Of a DNA stretch of 64,000 nucleotides, positions 16,805-25,868 are shown in pieces; position 1 is the stretch's first letter; the number at the start of each line of letters is the position of its first letter. This DNA is from an uncultured Clostridium sp. (GTDB lineage: Bacteria; Bacillota; Clostridia; TANB77; CAG-508), in contig URZW01000004.1 in the NCBI GenBank assembly GCA_900552555.1, positions 1-64,000 on the forward strand, given 5' to 3'. The position numbers and the translations under genes are program-made. Below the pieces are notes generated by a model. That model did no database searches and had not been told where the DNA came from. It was given only the letters and a program-made list of their open reading frames with translations.

Positions 16805-16948
16805 AAATTTGAAAATATATTGTTTTGAAATACCGCGTAAGCGACCAAACGAACAAGTGTGAGTGCGAACTGGAGCAAACTACATACTAGTATTTTTACA
16901 TATGGAGTTTGCGACACCAAGGTATAAAAAACAATATATTTCAAATTT
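16805..16948. repeat. Foldback element between ptsH and ptsI
   Basis: AAATTTGAAAATATATTG (16805 on) to ATACC (16834) is mirrored by GGTATAAAAAACAATATA onward to 16948, giving arms of about 29 bases with two small bulges. The 86-base interior is richer in G and C than the surroundings and contains GCGTAAGCGACC, GAGTGCGAACTGGAGCAAAC and GGAGTTTGCGAC, which can form an inner hairpin. It has no coding potential. Confidence 0.7.
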
Positions 16949-16961
16949 CCATATAATATTA

Positions 16962-17216
16962 TTATAAATCACATAAAAAATTCTTAACATCCTCTAATGC
17001 CAACTCTTCATTTTCTCCATCACAAATAATTTCCAACTCTGTCTTATGCTTTATCCCAGCAGACATAATCATAAGAGGAGACCTAGCATCAATTAACTTA
17101 CCATTAACAATTAGATTAATAGTACATTTATACTTCATAGCAAGTTTTGCAAGTTCAGTTGCAGGTCTTGCATGAAGACCTGTCTTGTTTTCAATAACAA
17201 CATTTGCTTTTTTCAA
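16962..17216 (-). CDS. ptsH: Phosphocarrier protein HPr
   Basis: The 84-residue relay between enzyme I and the sugar permeases. His15 lies in TGLHARPAT, and Ser46 in DARSPLMIMSAG is the site used by HPr kinase in Gram-positives; the second site suggests CcpA-type catabolite control. The start is TTG at 17214-17216, supported by AAGGAGG 6 bases before it. It follows fruA by 43 bases in the same operon. Confidence 0.95.
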   Translation of the reverse strand: MKKANVVIENKTGLHARPATELAKLAMKYKCTINLIVNGKLIDARSPLMIMSAGIKHKTELEIICDGENEELALEDVKNFLCDL

Positions 17217-17259
17217 CTTTTATCCTCCTTAATTTGATAATCTCATTGAAAATTAATTA

Positions 17260-19254
17260 TTATTTTTCAATCGAATCCTCCCAAACATTTTTCTTACAAA
17301 TAGCCATAATACCCATAGCCACAAATGAACCAGCAGCAAGAGCAACAACATACCAAGGCCAATTACCAATTAAAGGTAATACAAATATTCCACCATGGGG
17401 AGCCATTAAAGTACAGTTAAATGCCATTGATAATGCACCAGAAACAGCAGAACCAATTACGCAAGAAACCAAAACACGAAGTGGGTCTGATGATGCAAAA
17501 GGTATTGCTCCCTCTGATATAAACGATAGTCCCATAACATAATTTAATAAACCTGCTTGTCTTTCCTTTTTAGGTAATTTTTTAGGGAAGAATGTTGCTA
17601 AAAGTGCTATCGCAAGTGGTGCAACCATTCCACCAATCATAACTGCAGCCATTATTTCATAATGACCTTCTGCTAACATTCCTGTTCCAAAGGTATATGC
17701 CGCTTTGTTTACAGGTCCACCTAGGTCAACAGACATCATACCTGCAAGAATTGCTCCTAAAATAACTTTGTTAACTTCACTCATTGATGATAAGAAATTA
17801 TTTAAACCTGTATTTATTGCTGATACAAATGGATTTATCAATAACATTATTAGTCCAATTAACAATACACCTGCAACCGGATAAATCAAAATTGTTCTTA
17901 TTCCTTCTAAACTTTTGGGCATAAAACTAAATAATTTTTTCAAAAATAAAACTACATATCCACCTATAAAACCTGCAAGCAATGCTCCTAAAAATCCTGA
18001 ACTTACTAGCACTTCTTCTGGATTTCCAAGTGATGTAAATGTTGTTCCTGCTTTGCTTATTGCTCCACCAACAAATCCAACTACAAGCCCTGGTCTATCT
18101 GCAATACTCATTGCTATATATCCTGATAAAATGACTAGCATAAAATCAAATGCCATTCCACCTATTGTTTTGAAAAATGCTGCAACTGGTGTATTCATAC
18201 CAAAATTTGATGGGTTAATTGAATAGTCATCTAATAAAAATGCTATTGCAATTAAGATTCCTCCACCAACAACAAATGGCAACATATGTGTTACACCATT
18301 CATTAAATGATTGTATATATTTCCTTTTGGCTTTTCCATTTCTATATTTTCTCTTTTATTTCCTTGATGATGATAAACTGGAATATCATTTTCAGAATTT
18401 AATGCTTTTTCTATTAATTCCTTTGGTTTGTGAATTCCCTCTGATACACCTGTTCTTAAAATTCTTTTGCCATCAAATCTTGATAAATCTACTTTTACAT
18501 CTGCCGCTATGATTATTGCCCTTGCATTTTTTATTTCTTCATCTGTAAGATTATTTTTTGTTCCAGATTGACCTTGTGTTTCTACTTTTATTGGATGTCC
18601 TAATTCTTTTCCCATTTGTTCTAAACTTTCTGCTGCCATATAAGTATGGGCTATTCCTGTTGGGCATGCAGTGATTCCTAGTAATTCGTAATTATTGTTA
18701 GCTTTATTTTTATTCATTAATTTGTTTTCATTACTTTTTGACTTATTATTTTCTTTTACTTTATCATTCTCATTATTTGACGTCTCTTCATTTATTCTTT
18801 GTTCATCTGCTTCATCTATTGTTTTTAAAAATTCATCTTTTGATTTTGCATTTAACAATTTATTTCTAAACTTTTCATTCATTAATAAAGCTGATAAACG
18901 ACTTAGAACCTCAAGATGTAGGTTGTCCTTACTATTTGGAGCAGCAATTAAAAATAACAATTTTACAGGCTTACCATCTAATGCATCAAAATCAACACCA
19001 TCTGGTATTACCATTGCAACAAGTCCAGGTTCCGAAATAACACCACCTTTTCCATGTGGTATTGCAATTCCTTCACCTACACCTGTTGAACCTTCTTCTT
19101 CTCTTTTCATTACAAGTTTAAGATATTCTTGCTTATTATTTAAGTTTCCATTTTTCTCCATAAGCTCTACTGCTTGTTCTATTACATCTTTTTTACTTGA
19201 TGCTTTTACATTTAGATCTATGGACTCTTTTGTAAGTAAATCTGTAATTTTCAT
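17260..19254 (-). CDS. fruA: PTS fructose permease EIIABC
   Basis: A 664-residue fused fructose permease that imports and phosphorylates fructose to fructose 1-phosphate. Domains in order: EIIA (1-150, phospho-His67 in GIAIPHGKG), a Lys/Asn-rich linker (about 155-188), EIIB (190-290, phospho-Cys197 in GITACPTGIAHTYMAAE), and membrane EIIC (about 310-660, with VGGGILIA and DLGGPVNKAAY). The A-B-C order matches the Bacillus-type FruA. It lies between fruK and ptsH, so one transcript can carry the whole fructose pathway apart from a fruR regulator, which is absent here. Confidence 0.95.
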   Translation of the reverse strand: MKITDLLTKESIDLNVKASSKKDVIEQAVELMEKNGNLNNKQEYLKLVMKREEEGSTGVGEGIAIPHGKGGVISEPGLVAMVIPDGVDFDALDGKPVKLLFLIAAPNSKDNLHLEVLSRLSALLMNEKFRNKLLNAKSKDEFLKTIDEADEQRINEETSNNENDKVKENNKSKSNENKLMNKNKANNNYELLGITACPTGIAHTYMAAESLEQMGKELGHPIKVETQGQSGTKNNLTDEEIKNARAIIIAADVKVDLSRFDGKRILRTGVSEGIHKPKELIEKALNSENDIPVYHHQGNKRENIEMEKPKGNIYNHLMNGVTHMLPFVVGGGILIAIAFLLDDYSINPSNFGMNTPVAAFFKTIGGMAFDFMLVILSGYIAMSIADRPGLVVGFVGGAISKAGTTFTSLGNPEEVLVSSGFLGALLAGFIGGYVVLFLKKLFSFMPKSLEGIRTILIYPVAGVLLIGLIMLLINPFVSAINTGLNNFLSSMSEVNKVILGAILAGMMSVDLGGPVNKAAYTFGTGMLAEGHYEIMAAVMIGGMVAPLAIALLATFFPKKLPKKERQAGLLNYVMGLSFISEGAIPFASSDPLRVLVSCVIGSAVSGALSMAFNCTLMAPHGGIFVLPLIGNWPWYVVALAAGSFVAMGIMAICKKNVWEDSIEK

Positions 19255-19282
19255 TTTATTTTCATTCCTTCCTAAAGGTAAA

Positions 19283-20227
19283 TTATTTAAATTTATTTAA
19301 AACATCTTCAATTTTTTCCTTAGTTGCTAAAAATAAAGTATTAGTTGTTGCAGTAGCTGCTGCAACTCCCATTTGAAGTGCCTTTTCATAATTATTAAAC
19401 ATCTCATGACCTGCCAAAAAGCCTGCTACCATTGAATCACCTGCACCAACTGTATTAACAGCATCTTTTGTGTTCAAAGCCTTCATTTTGTATGAATAAC
19501 CATTTTCATCCAAAAGTACTGCCCCGTCAATTCCCATTGAAACAATAACATTTTGTGCACCTTTTTTTTGTAGTTGTTCTGCATACTCTAATGCCTCATC
19601 TTGAGTTGATATTTTGATTCCAAAAATTTCTTCTAATTCTTGCTGATTTGGTTTTATTAAATATGGCTTATATTTTAATGTTTTTAATAATAAGTCTCCA
19701 GTTGAGTCAACTACAATTTTAATATTTCTATTTTTTAATTTTTGACAAATTTCTTCATAAATACTATCTGATATACCACTTGGTACACTTCCTGACAATA
19801 TTAAAATATCTTCATTTTTTAGTATTTCCAATTTTTTATATAATAATTCAAGATATTTTTTATCAATATATGGACCTCTTGCATTTATCGCTGTTTCCTG
19901 ATTTTCTGTATTTGCATTATTCTTTTTTTCCTTACTTTCATTTAATATTTTTACATTTATTCTTGAATTGTTATTTTCTATTTCTATAAAATCAGTTTTT
20001 ATTCCATATTTTTGTACTTGTTTTTCTATCTCTTTTCCTACAAATCCTGCTATAAATCCTATTGCTGTTGTTTCTTGTTCTAATGTTTTTAGTACAATTG
20101 ATACATTAATTCCTTTTCCTCCTGGAAAAATATACTCTTCTTTACTTTTGTTTATTTTTCCTGTTTTAAATTCTTGTACTTTTATTACATAATCTAGTGC
20201 TGGATTAAAGGTTATTGTGTATATCAT
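19283..20227 (-). CDS. fruK: 1-phosphofructokinase
   Basis: Phosphorylates fructose 1-phosphate to fructose 1,6-bisphosphate. A PfkB-family kinase of 314 residues when started at the ATG at 20227, which has GGAGG upstream; a longer frame to 20332 lacks a site. Substrate-binding starts with TFNPALDYV and GGKGINVS; the catalytic end is NTVGAGDSMVAGFLAG, with Asp as base. A short insert of Asn/Lys/Glu (about residues 100-115) sits in the lid. It is the first gene of the operon with fruA 28 bases on. Confidence 0.93.
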   Translation of the reverse strand: MIYTITFNPALDYVIKVQEFKTGKINKSKEEYIFPGGKGINVSIVLKTLEQETTAIGFIAGFVGKEIEKQVQKYGIKTDFIEIENNNSRINVKILNESKEKKNNANTENQETAINARGPYIDKKYLELLYKKLEILKNEDILILSGSVPSGISDSIYEEICQKLKNRNIKIVVDSTGDLLLKTLKYKPYLIKPNQQELEEIFGIKISTQDEALEYAEQLQKKGAQNVIVSMGIDGAVLLDENGYSYKMKALNTKDAVNTVGAGDSMVAGFLAGHEMFNNYEKALQMGVAAATATTNTLFLATKEKIEDVLNKFK

Positions 20228-20463
20228 TTTTCCTCCTTTCGAGACATGTGGAATATGGCTATTTTGTCTCTTTTTTATGTTGAATTTTGTCATTTCGATT
20301 TTTATTTTTTCTTTTGTTTTAAATATTTCCAAAAAATAAATAATTTATTCATTTTTGAATGTTAAATCAATTTTTTATCAATAAAAAATTTTAAAACAAT
20401 TATGTTTATTTAATAAATTATTTTAAAATATAAATGTTAAATATTCACATTTATTTATGAATA

Positions 20464-20496
20464 AAAAAAGAAAGCTTACTTATTTAGTAGGCTTTC
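20464..20496 (-). terminator. Terminator downstream of galE; rest of the gap is featureless
   Basis: GAAAGCTTAC pairs with GTAGGCTTTC, followed by a T7 run on the minus strand. The intergenic stretch 20228-20564 otherwise holds only very AT-rich DNA, presumably with the fru promoter, and no small gene that I can see. Confidence 0.8.
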
Positions 20497-20564
20497 AAAT
20501 TTATCACTAAATTCTTTATTATATTTCTTTCAAATGTATATTCCATCTATATATTTTACTTCCT

Positions 20565-21572
20565 CTATTTTTGACTTTCCTCTATATAATGCCAGCTATC
20601 TTTGCACATGTCATCTATATTTTTTTCTGCTATCCATCCTAATTCTTCTTTTGCTTTTGTTGGATCAGCATAACATGTAGCAATATCTCCAGGTCTACGT
20701 GGTGCTATTTTATATGGAACTTCTTTTCCTGTTGCTTTTTCGAATCCTTTTACCATATCTAAAACACTATATCCATGTCCTGTTCCTAAATTATAAATGT
20801 ATAATCCTTCTTGTTCTTTTTCTAGTTTTTCTAATGCCTTTATATGACCTTTTGCTAAATCTACAACATGAATATAATCCCTTACACCTGTTCCATCTGG
20901 TGTATTGTAGTCATTACCAAAAACTGATAATTCTTTTAGTGTTCCAGCTGCAACTCTTGCTACATATGGCATTAAATTATTTGGTATTCCTTTAGGTTCT
21001 TCTCCAATTAATCCACTTTCGTGTGCTCCTACTGGATTGAAGTATCTTAATATACATATATCCCAAGAATTATCTGATTTGTAAATATCTTTTAATATTT
21101 GTTCTATAAATAATTTTGTTGTTCCATATGGATTTGTTGTTCCACCTGTTGGCGTATCTTCTGTTATAGGCATTTTTTCTGGTTCACCATATACTGTTGC
21201 TGATGAACTAAATATAAATTTTTTACATCCATATTTTCTCATTGTGTCTAATAATACTAATGCTCCTGATATATTATTTTCATAATATTCTATAGGTTTT
21301 TGTACTGACTCTCCTACTGCTTTGAATCCAGCAAAGTTCATTACTGCTTCTATATTATTTTCTTCAAATACTTTTTCTAGTTTTTCTCTATCTAGGTAAT
21401 TCATTTCATAAAATTTAAAATCTTTTCCTGTTATTTTTTTAATTGCTTCTAATGCTTTTGGTGTACTGTTTGAAAAGTTATCTATTATAACTATTTCTCT
21501 TCCTTTATTTAATAATTCTACAGCAGTATGACTTCCTATAAATCCTGCTCCACCAGGTAATAATATTGCCAT
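20565..21572 (-). CDS. galE: UDP-glucose 4-epimerase
   Basis: A short-chain dehydrogenase/reductase that interconverts UDP-glucose and UDP-galactose. NAD-binding GGAGFIGSHT (7-16), the Ser-type SSSATVYG (122-129) and the catalytic Tyr149/Lys153 in YGTTK are all present, as are the substrate-binding ends RPGDIATCYAD. The 335 residues are typical. GGAGG precedes the ATG. It is the last gene of the yicC-remA-rpoZ-gmk cluster. Confidence 0.95.
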   Translation of the reverse strand: MAILLPGGAGFIGSHTAVELLNKGREIVIIDNFSNSTPKALEAIKKITGKDFKFYEMNYLDREKLEKVFEENNIEAVMNFAGFKAVGESVQKPIEYYENNISGALVLLDTMRKYGCKKFIFSSSATVYGEPEKMPITEDTPTGGTTNPYGTTKLFIEQILKDIYKSDNSWDICILRYFNPVGAHESGLIGEEPKGIPNNLMPYVARVAAGTLKELSVFGNDYNTPDGTGVRDYIHVVDLAKGHIKALEKLEKEQEGLYIYNLGTGHGYSVLDMVKGFEKATGKEVPYKIAPRRPGDIATCYADPTKAKEELGWIAEKNIDDMCKDSWHYIEESQK

Positions 21573-21656
21573 TTTATATTCCTCCTATTTTTCAAATTTT
21601 TGTATTAATTTTGGTGCGCATCCTGTTTTATTATCGTTTTCCAAATGTATATTTTC

Positions 21657-22226
21657 TTAAATTTTTTCCAATCTCTTTTCATTTTCAATAATTGTCATAA
21701 TTATTTGAACAGTTTTTTCTAAATCATCATTTTTTATTACATAATCATATAAACCTATTTTTGATTCTTCATATTCTAGCCTATTAAGTCTAAGCTGCAT
21801 TTCTGCTTCTGTTAAATTGTCTCCTCTATTTATAAGTCTGTTTTTTAATTCTTCTTTATCTACCTTTAAGAAAATAGTAACTAATTTTGTATCATTTCCT
21901 AAGACTTTTATTAAATTTTCTGTTCCATTTACTTCAATGTCTTTTACAATTATTTTTCCACTTTGAATTTTTTCATTCATTAACTTTTTTGATGTTCCAT
22001 AATAGTTTTCGTGATGTAAATCATATTCATAAAATTCACCATTTTTTATTTTTTCTTTAAATTCTTCTTTACTTATAAAATGATATTGTATTCCTTCTTC
22101 TTCTCCTGGTCTTGATTCTCTAGATGTAAAAGATGGAAGTGATATTACATTTTCCATCCTTTTTATTAATTCTTTTTTTATTGTATCTTTTCCTGCTCCT
22201 GAAACACCTGATAATATTACTATCAT
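21657..22226 (-). CDS. gmk: Guanylate kinase
   Basis: Converts GMP to GDP. The P-loop is SGVSGAGKDT (about 6-15), with an Asp after the Lys where Ser is more usual, the GMP-binding segment is SFTSRESRPGE, and the lid contains EGIQYHFIS and EYDLHHENYYGT. The 189 residues are slightly short of the family's usual 200 or so. Start ATG follows AAGGGG. The gene follows rpoZ by about 80 bases. Confidence 0.92.
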   Translation of the reverse strand: MIVILSGVSGAGKDTIKKELIKRMENVISLPSFTSRESRPGEEEGIQYHFISKEEFKEKIKNGEFYEYDLHHENYYGTSKKLMNEKIQSGKIIVKDIEVNGTENLIKVLGNDTKLVTIFLKVDKEELKNRLINRGDNLTEAEMQLRLNRLEYEESKIGLYDYVIKNDDLEKTVQIIMTIIENEKRLEKI

Positions 22227-22309
22227 ATTTATTTTCCCCTTATTCTTTTATTTGCATGTTTTCTAATTTCTGTTGCGTTTTTATTCTAAATCTTCTATTT
22301 TTAATTTTT

Positions 22310-22621
22310 CTATTCTGATTTTTCTGTTTTATTTTCTGTGTTTTGTGTTTCTTCTATTTGATTTTTTTCTAGTTGTTTTTGAGATTCTTGTTCTTCTTTT
22401 TCTTTTTCAAGTCTTTTAAATTCTTCCACGTCCCTTATTATTGTTACTTTTCCTTCTGCAATTTCATTTGCAGCTAATGTTACTGGTGATTCTTCTTTTA
22501 CTTTTGTTAATGGTTCATCTCCCATTGCTATTTGCCTAGCTCTTTTTGATGTTGCTATTACTAATTCATATCTGTTTTTAGCTTTTTTTAATAATTCTGT
22601 AACTGTTGGTTTTACTATCAT
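22310..22621 (-). CDS. rpoZ: RNA polymerase omega subunit
   Basis: A 103-residue omega subunit that helps assemble RNA polymerase. The core, VTELLKKAKNRYELVIATSKRARQI and AANEIAEGKVTI, is intact; both are given in pieces by position (about 7-30 and 50-61). The C-terminal 30 residues are a charged extension (KEKEEQESQKQLEKN) beyond the usual core. GGAGG precedes the ATG. Here the gene lies before gmk, whereas the common Firmicutes order puts gmk first. Confidence 0.9.
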   Translation of the reverse strand: MIVKPTVTELLKKAKNRYELVIATSKRARQIAMGDEPLTKVKEESPVTLAANEIAEGKVTIIRDVEEFKRLEKEKEEQESQKQLEKNQIEETQNTENKTEKSE

Positions 22622-22663
22622 TTTTATTTACCTCCTAATTTTTTAATATTCTTTCCAACTTTT

Positions 22664-22936
22664 TTATTCTTCATCTTGTAGTTGTGCTGATGTTACTGTT
22701 ATGTCTTTGTCAAGTCTTCCTGCAACCGTTTCTGGCTGCACTGCTGACAAGATTATATGTCCTGAATCTGTTATTATTACGGCTCTCGTTCTTCTTCCAC
22801 ATGTTGCATCTACTGCTGTTTTGTTGTCTTTTGCTTCTTGCACCATTCTTTTGATTGGTGCTGATTCAGGGCTTACTATTGCTACTATTCTGTCTGCTGA
22901 TACAATATTTCCAAATCCTATGTTAATTAATTGCAT
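22664..22936 (-). CDS. remA: Extracellular matrix regulator RemA (DUF370)
   Basis: A 90-residue DNA-binding RemA/DUF370 protein; in Bacillus it activates biofilm matrix and osmoprotection genes. The core is GFGNIVSADRIVAIV and SAPIKRMVQEAK, ending with DSGHIILSAVQPETVAGRL. The start at 22936 has AAAGGA upstream. The frame continues open to 22981, but that stretch is the linker containing the GAGCGAAGCGAG sequence, so I do not include it. It sits between yicC and rpoZ as in most Clostridia. Confidence 0.88.
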   Translation of the reverse strand: MQLINIGFGNIVSADRIVAIVSPESAPIKRMVQEAKDNKTAVDATCGRRTRAVIITDSGHIILSAVQPETVAGRLDKDITVTSAQLQDEE

Positions 22937-22996
22937 AATACTCAATCCTTTCTCTCGCTTCGCTCGTTCATCGCCATCCAAAATTTTGTCTGTTGA

Positions 22997-23878
22997 TTAT
23001 TCTATGTTTTGTATTTGTTCTCTTATGTCTTCTAACTCTGTTTTTATATCTATAACTCCATTTGTAATTTCTAGATTATTTGCTTTTGAACCTATTGTGT
23101 TTGTTTCTCTATTCATTTCCTGTATTATAAAATCAAGTTTTTTTCCAATTGGCTCATTTTCATTACTAGCTATTAAGTTTCTAAATTGATATATATGACT
23201 TTTTAACCTTGTAATTTCTTCTTCTATTGAGCATTTGTCAGCATATATTACAACTTCTTCTGCTAATCTTGATTTGTCTATTTCATCTGTTTTAAGTATT
23301 TCTTTTACTCTCTTTTCTAATTTTACTACATATTCTTCAATAAGTCCAGTAGATTTTGAAGATATTTCCTCCATTTTGTTTTCAATTTTATCAATTCTTC
23401 TTAATAAGTCTTGTGATATTTTGTAACCTTCTACTATTTTCATATCTATTATTTTTTCTGCAGCTTGTTTTGTTACTTGTATCATTTCTTGTTTTATTTT
23501 TTCATCTTCTTCATCCATTTTTATTGTTAATATATCTGGTAGTTTTGCAATTTCCATTACTTCTATATTACTTGATATTTTTTCTTTTTCTGCTAATTCT
23601 CTTAACTTTTTTATATATAGTTGTGCTAATTCTTTATTTATGTCTATATTTCTTCCTTCTTTGCTGTTATTTACAAAAGTTATAAATACATCAATTTTTC
23701 CTCTTTTTATTTTTTCTGATATTTCTTTTTTTATAGGCTCTTCTAAGTAACTTAATGTCTTTGGCATTTTTATATTTATATCTAAATATCTATGATTTAC
23801 ACTTTTTATTTCTACTTGATATTCTCTTTTTTCTATATTTAGGTTTTGTTTTCCATAACCTGTCATACTTCTAATCAT
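22997..23878 (-). CDS. yicC: YicC-family endoribonuclease
   Basis: The 293 residues begin with the family hallmark MIRSMTGYG and carry KSVNHRYLDINIKMP, and end with the DUF1732 signature: GKKLDFIIQEMNRETNTIGSKA in pieces. YicC-type proteins are RNases acting on small RNAs in enterics; the role in Firmicutes is less clear. The start overlaps the end of the upstream membrane-protein gene by 8 bases, so they are coupled. The order yicC-remA is conserved in Firmicutes. Confidence 0.9.
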   Translation of the reverse strand: MIRSMTGYGKQNLNIEKREYQVEIKSVNHRYLDINIKMPKTLSYLEEPIKKEISEKIKRGKIDVFITFVNNSKEGRNIDINKELAQLYIKKLRELAEKEKISSNIEVMEIAKLPDILTIKMDEEDEKIKQEMIQVTKQAAEKIIDMKIVEGYKISQDLLRRIDKIENKMEEISSKSTGLIEEYVVKLEKRVKEILKTDEIDKSRLAEEVVIYADKCSIEEEITRLKSHIYQFRNLIASNENEPIGKKLDFIIQEMNRETNTIGSKANNLEITNGVIDIKTELEDIREQIQNIE

Positions 23879-24764
23879 TATTTTTCTCCACCGTTTCTTC
23901 TTTTTTCTTTTTTGTTGATTTTCTTTTTACTTTTTCTGTCACATTTTTTTCTTCACTTTTCTCCATATTATCTGTCTTTTTTCTCGGTGTTCTTTTCTTT
24001 GCTGTTTCCTTTTTGTTTTCTATTTTTTCTTCACTTTTTTCTATATCATCTATCTTTTTTCTTGGTGTTCTTTTCTTTGCTGTTTCCTTTTTGTTTTCTA
24101 TTTTTTCTTCACTTTTCTCTATATCATCTATCTTTTTTCTTGGTGTTCTTTTCTTTGCTGTTTCCTTTTTGTTTTCTATTTTTTCTTCACTTTTCTCTAT
24201 ATCATCTATCTTTTTTCTTGGTATTCTTTTCTTTACCGGTTCTTTTTTTCTCACTTCTTTTACTGTTTCATCTATATCTTCTTTTTTCTTTTTGGTAGCT
24301 TCTTTTTTTATAGGTTCATCCTTTTTTACAATTTCTCTTATATCGCTAAGATTTTCGGCTATTTCTCTTCTACCTTTTGTATAAACAACTATACCTTTTA
24401 AAACAAAATATATTGCATATATATATGAAGCAACTAAAGAATAATTCTTAAAATCAAAATTGAATTTTTTTGATATATGTTTACTTGTTAATGTAAATGC
24501 AGATAATATCAATACTTCGATTCCCTGTATAGCTAAATCATCCTCATCTTTTCTATATGCTAATTCAAAAAAGAATATTGATATAAATAAAAATATCATT
24601 GTGCATAATTGTACTCCTCTTTCAAAATATTGAGTTTCCATATTTTCACATGCTAAATTCATAACTAAAAAATATACTACTACAATTATTGCTTTTAATA
24701 CATTTAAATAAATTTTTTTTAAAAATTTTTCATCTACTTCTTTTTTCTCTATAATCTTTTTCAC
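23871..24764 (-). CDS. Four-helix membrane protein with charged repeat tail
   Basis: Not recognised. The 297 residues start at GTG (AGGAGG upstream). Residues about 20-130 contain four hydrophobic segments (LKAIIVVVYFLVMNLA and others). Residues about 140-297 are a cytoplasmic tail of Lys/Glu/Arg, with a 26-residue unit centred on KKRTPRKKIDDIEKSEEKIE repeated about three and a half times. The DNA repeats are nearly identical, which points to recent expansion. The tail is so basic that nucleic-acid or phospholipid contact is plausible. The gene is 10 bases after rsmE and overlaps yicC, so it is in a housekeeping operon. Confidence 0.6.
   Translation of the reverse strand: MKKIIEKKEVDEKFLKKIYLNVLKAIIVVVYFLVMNLACENMETQYFERGVQLCTMIFLFISIFFFELAYRKDEDDLAIQGIEVLILSAFTLTSKHISKKFNFDFKNYSLVASYIYAIYFVLKGIVVYTKGRREIAENLSDIREIVKKDEPIKKEATKKKKEDIDETVKEVRKKEPVKKRIPRKKIDDIEKSEEKIENKKETAKKRTPRKKIDDIEKSEEKIENKKETAKKRTPRKKIDDIEKSEEKIENKKETAKKRTPRKKTDNMEKSEEKNVTEKVKRKSTKKKKEETVEKNND
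23990..24240. repeat. 78-base tandem repeat inside the membrane-protein gene
   Basis: About three full copies of a 78-base unit containing TCTTTGCTGTTTCCTTTTTG and TTTTTCTTCACTTTTCTCTA, in frame, each encoding the 26-residue basic unit of the tail. There are no spacers between copies, so it is not a CRISPR array. Confidence 0.8.
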
Positions 24765-24774
24765 TTGTTTCCTC

Positions 24775-25530
24775 CTAGTTTTCTAATTCATACATAATTA
24801 TACTTAAAATACTTAGTGCTACAGTTTCTGTTCTTAAAATTCTTTTTCCTAAAGTTATAATTTTTGCTCCATTATCTTTTAACAATTCAACATCTTTTTC
24901 TTCTAATCCACCTTCTGGACCTATTACAACTCCAATTTTGATTTTTTTATTTTTACTATAATGATCTTTACATTTAATTAAATTTTCTTTTAATGCATTT
25001 TTCCTTTCATTTTCATAAGCTACCAATAATATATCAAATTTAGGAATCAAGTCACAAATATTCTGTATGTTAATTACATTATTTATTTTTGGGATTATAT
25101 CTCTTCCACATTGCTTTGCTGCTACTTCAGATATTTTTTGCCATCTTGCTATCTTTTTTATTTTATCTTTTTCGTCTAATTTTACTACACATCTTTTCAT
25201 TTCAACTGGTGTTATATCATGTACACCAAGTTCTACTGATTTTTGAATTATATATTCCATTTTATCTGATTTTGGCAATCCTTGAAATACTGTAATATCA
25301 ATATTGCTTTCTACATGTTCTTTTATTTTTTGTTTTATTTTACATATTATATTATCTTTTTCTAAATCTTGTATTTCACATAAAAAATTTTCTCCATTTT
25401 GACTATTGCATATTTGCAATTCGTCTCCTTGTTTTGCTCTTAAAACTTTTTTTATATGATTTACATCTTGTCCTAATATTATTATTTCATCTTTTTTTAT
25501 TTGTTCATCTTTTACGAAAAATTTTGGCAT
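24775..25530 (-). CDS. rsmE: 16S rRNA m3U1498 methyltransferase
   Basis: SPOUT-fold methyltransferase that methylates U1498 of 16S rRNA. The N-terminal PUA-like domain (1-70) is followed by the SPOUT domain with the knot motifs VVIGPEGGLEEKDVELL and ITLGKRILRTETVAL (about 200-240). The 251 residues are normal. AAGGAG precedes the ATG. It shares an operon with the basic-tailed membrane protein downstream. Confidence 0.92.
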   Translation of the reverse strand: MPKFFVKDEQIKKDEIIILGQDVNHIKKVLRAKQGDELQICNSQNGENFLCEIQDLEKDNIICKIKQKIKEHVESNIDITVFQGLPKSDKMEYIIQKSVELGVHDITPVEMKRCVVKLDEKDKIKKIARWQKISEVAAKQCGRDIIPKINNVINIQNICDLIPKFDILLVAYENERKNALKENLIKCKDHYSKNKKIKIGVVIGPEGGLEEKDVELLKDNGAKIITLGKRILRTETVALSILSIIMYELEN

Positions 25531-25632
25531 TTTTTTCTCCTTTTAGAGCTCTTGACTTCTTTAAAATACTGTTTTTTTACTGTGTTCTTTTTTATTGTTT
25601 CGATTATATCATATGATTTTATTTTTTTCAAC

Positions 25633-25659
25633 AAAAAAAGTAGCTTTTACAGCTACTTC
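25633..25659 (-). terminator. Terminator of rpmE
   Basis: A GAAGTAGC / GCTAC stem followed by TTTTTTT on the minus strand, 9 bases after the L31 stop. Confidence 0.8.
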
Positions 25660-25667
25660 GTATTGAC

Positions 25668-25868
25668 TTATGCAAGTCCATATTTCTTTTTGAATTTATC
25701 TGCTCTACCACCAACTGTTTCTTGTCTTAAGTTACCTGTCCAATATGGATGACATTTTGAGCAAACATCTACTTTTATATCTTTTTTTGTTGAACCAACT
25801 TCTATAACATTTCCACATGCACATGTAATTGTTGTTTGGTTGTATTCTGGATGTATTCCTTCTTTCAT
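25668..25868 (-). CDS. rpmE: Ribosomal protein L31, zinc form
   Basis: A 66-residue L31 of the zinc-binding type: Cys16 and Cys18 in TCACGN and Cys36 and Cys39 in VCSKCHPYWTG. The start is the ATG at 25868, which has a GAGG-type site (AAAGAGGTGAAAATG); the frame extends upstream but without a site. It is a single gene with its own terminator. Confidence 0.95.
   Translation of the reverse strand: MKEGIHPEYNQTTITCACGNVIEVGSTKKDIKVDVCSKCHPYWTGNLRQETVGGRADKFKKKYGLA

Noticed and set aside
22937..22981. N-terminal extension of RemA (MDGDERAKREKG)
   Set aside because: RemA proteins start at the MQLINIGFGN motif, which has AAAGGA before it. The extra residues come from the spacer with the GAGCGAAGCGAG word.
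23846..24298. Plus-strand frame with repeats such as FSLLFPFCFLFFLHF
   Set aside because: It is the antisense of the 78-base repeats of the membrane protein and has no start signal.
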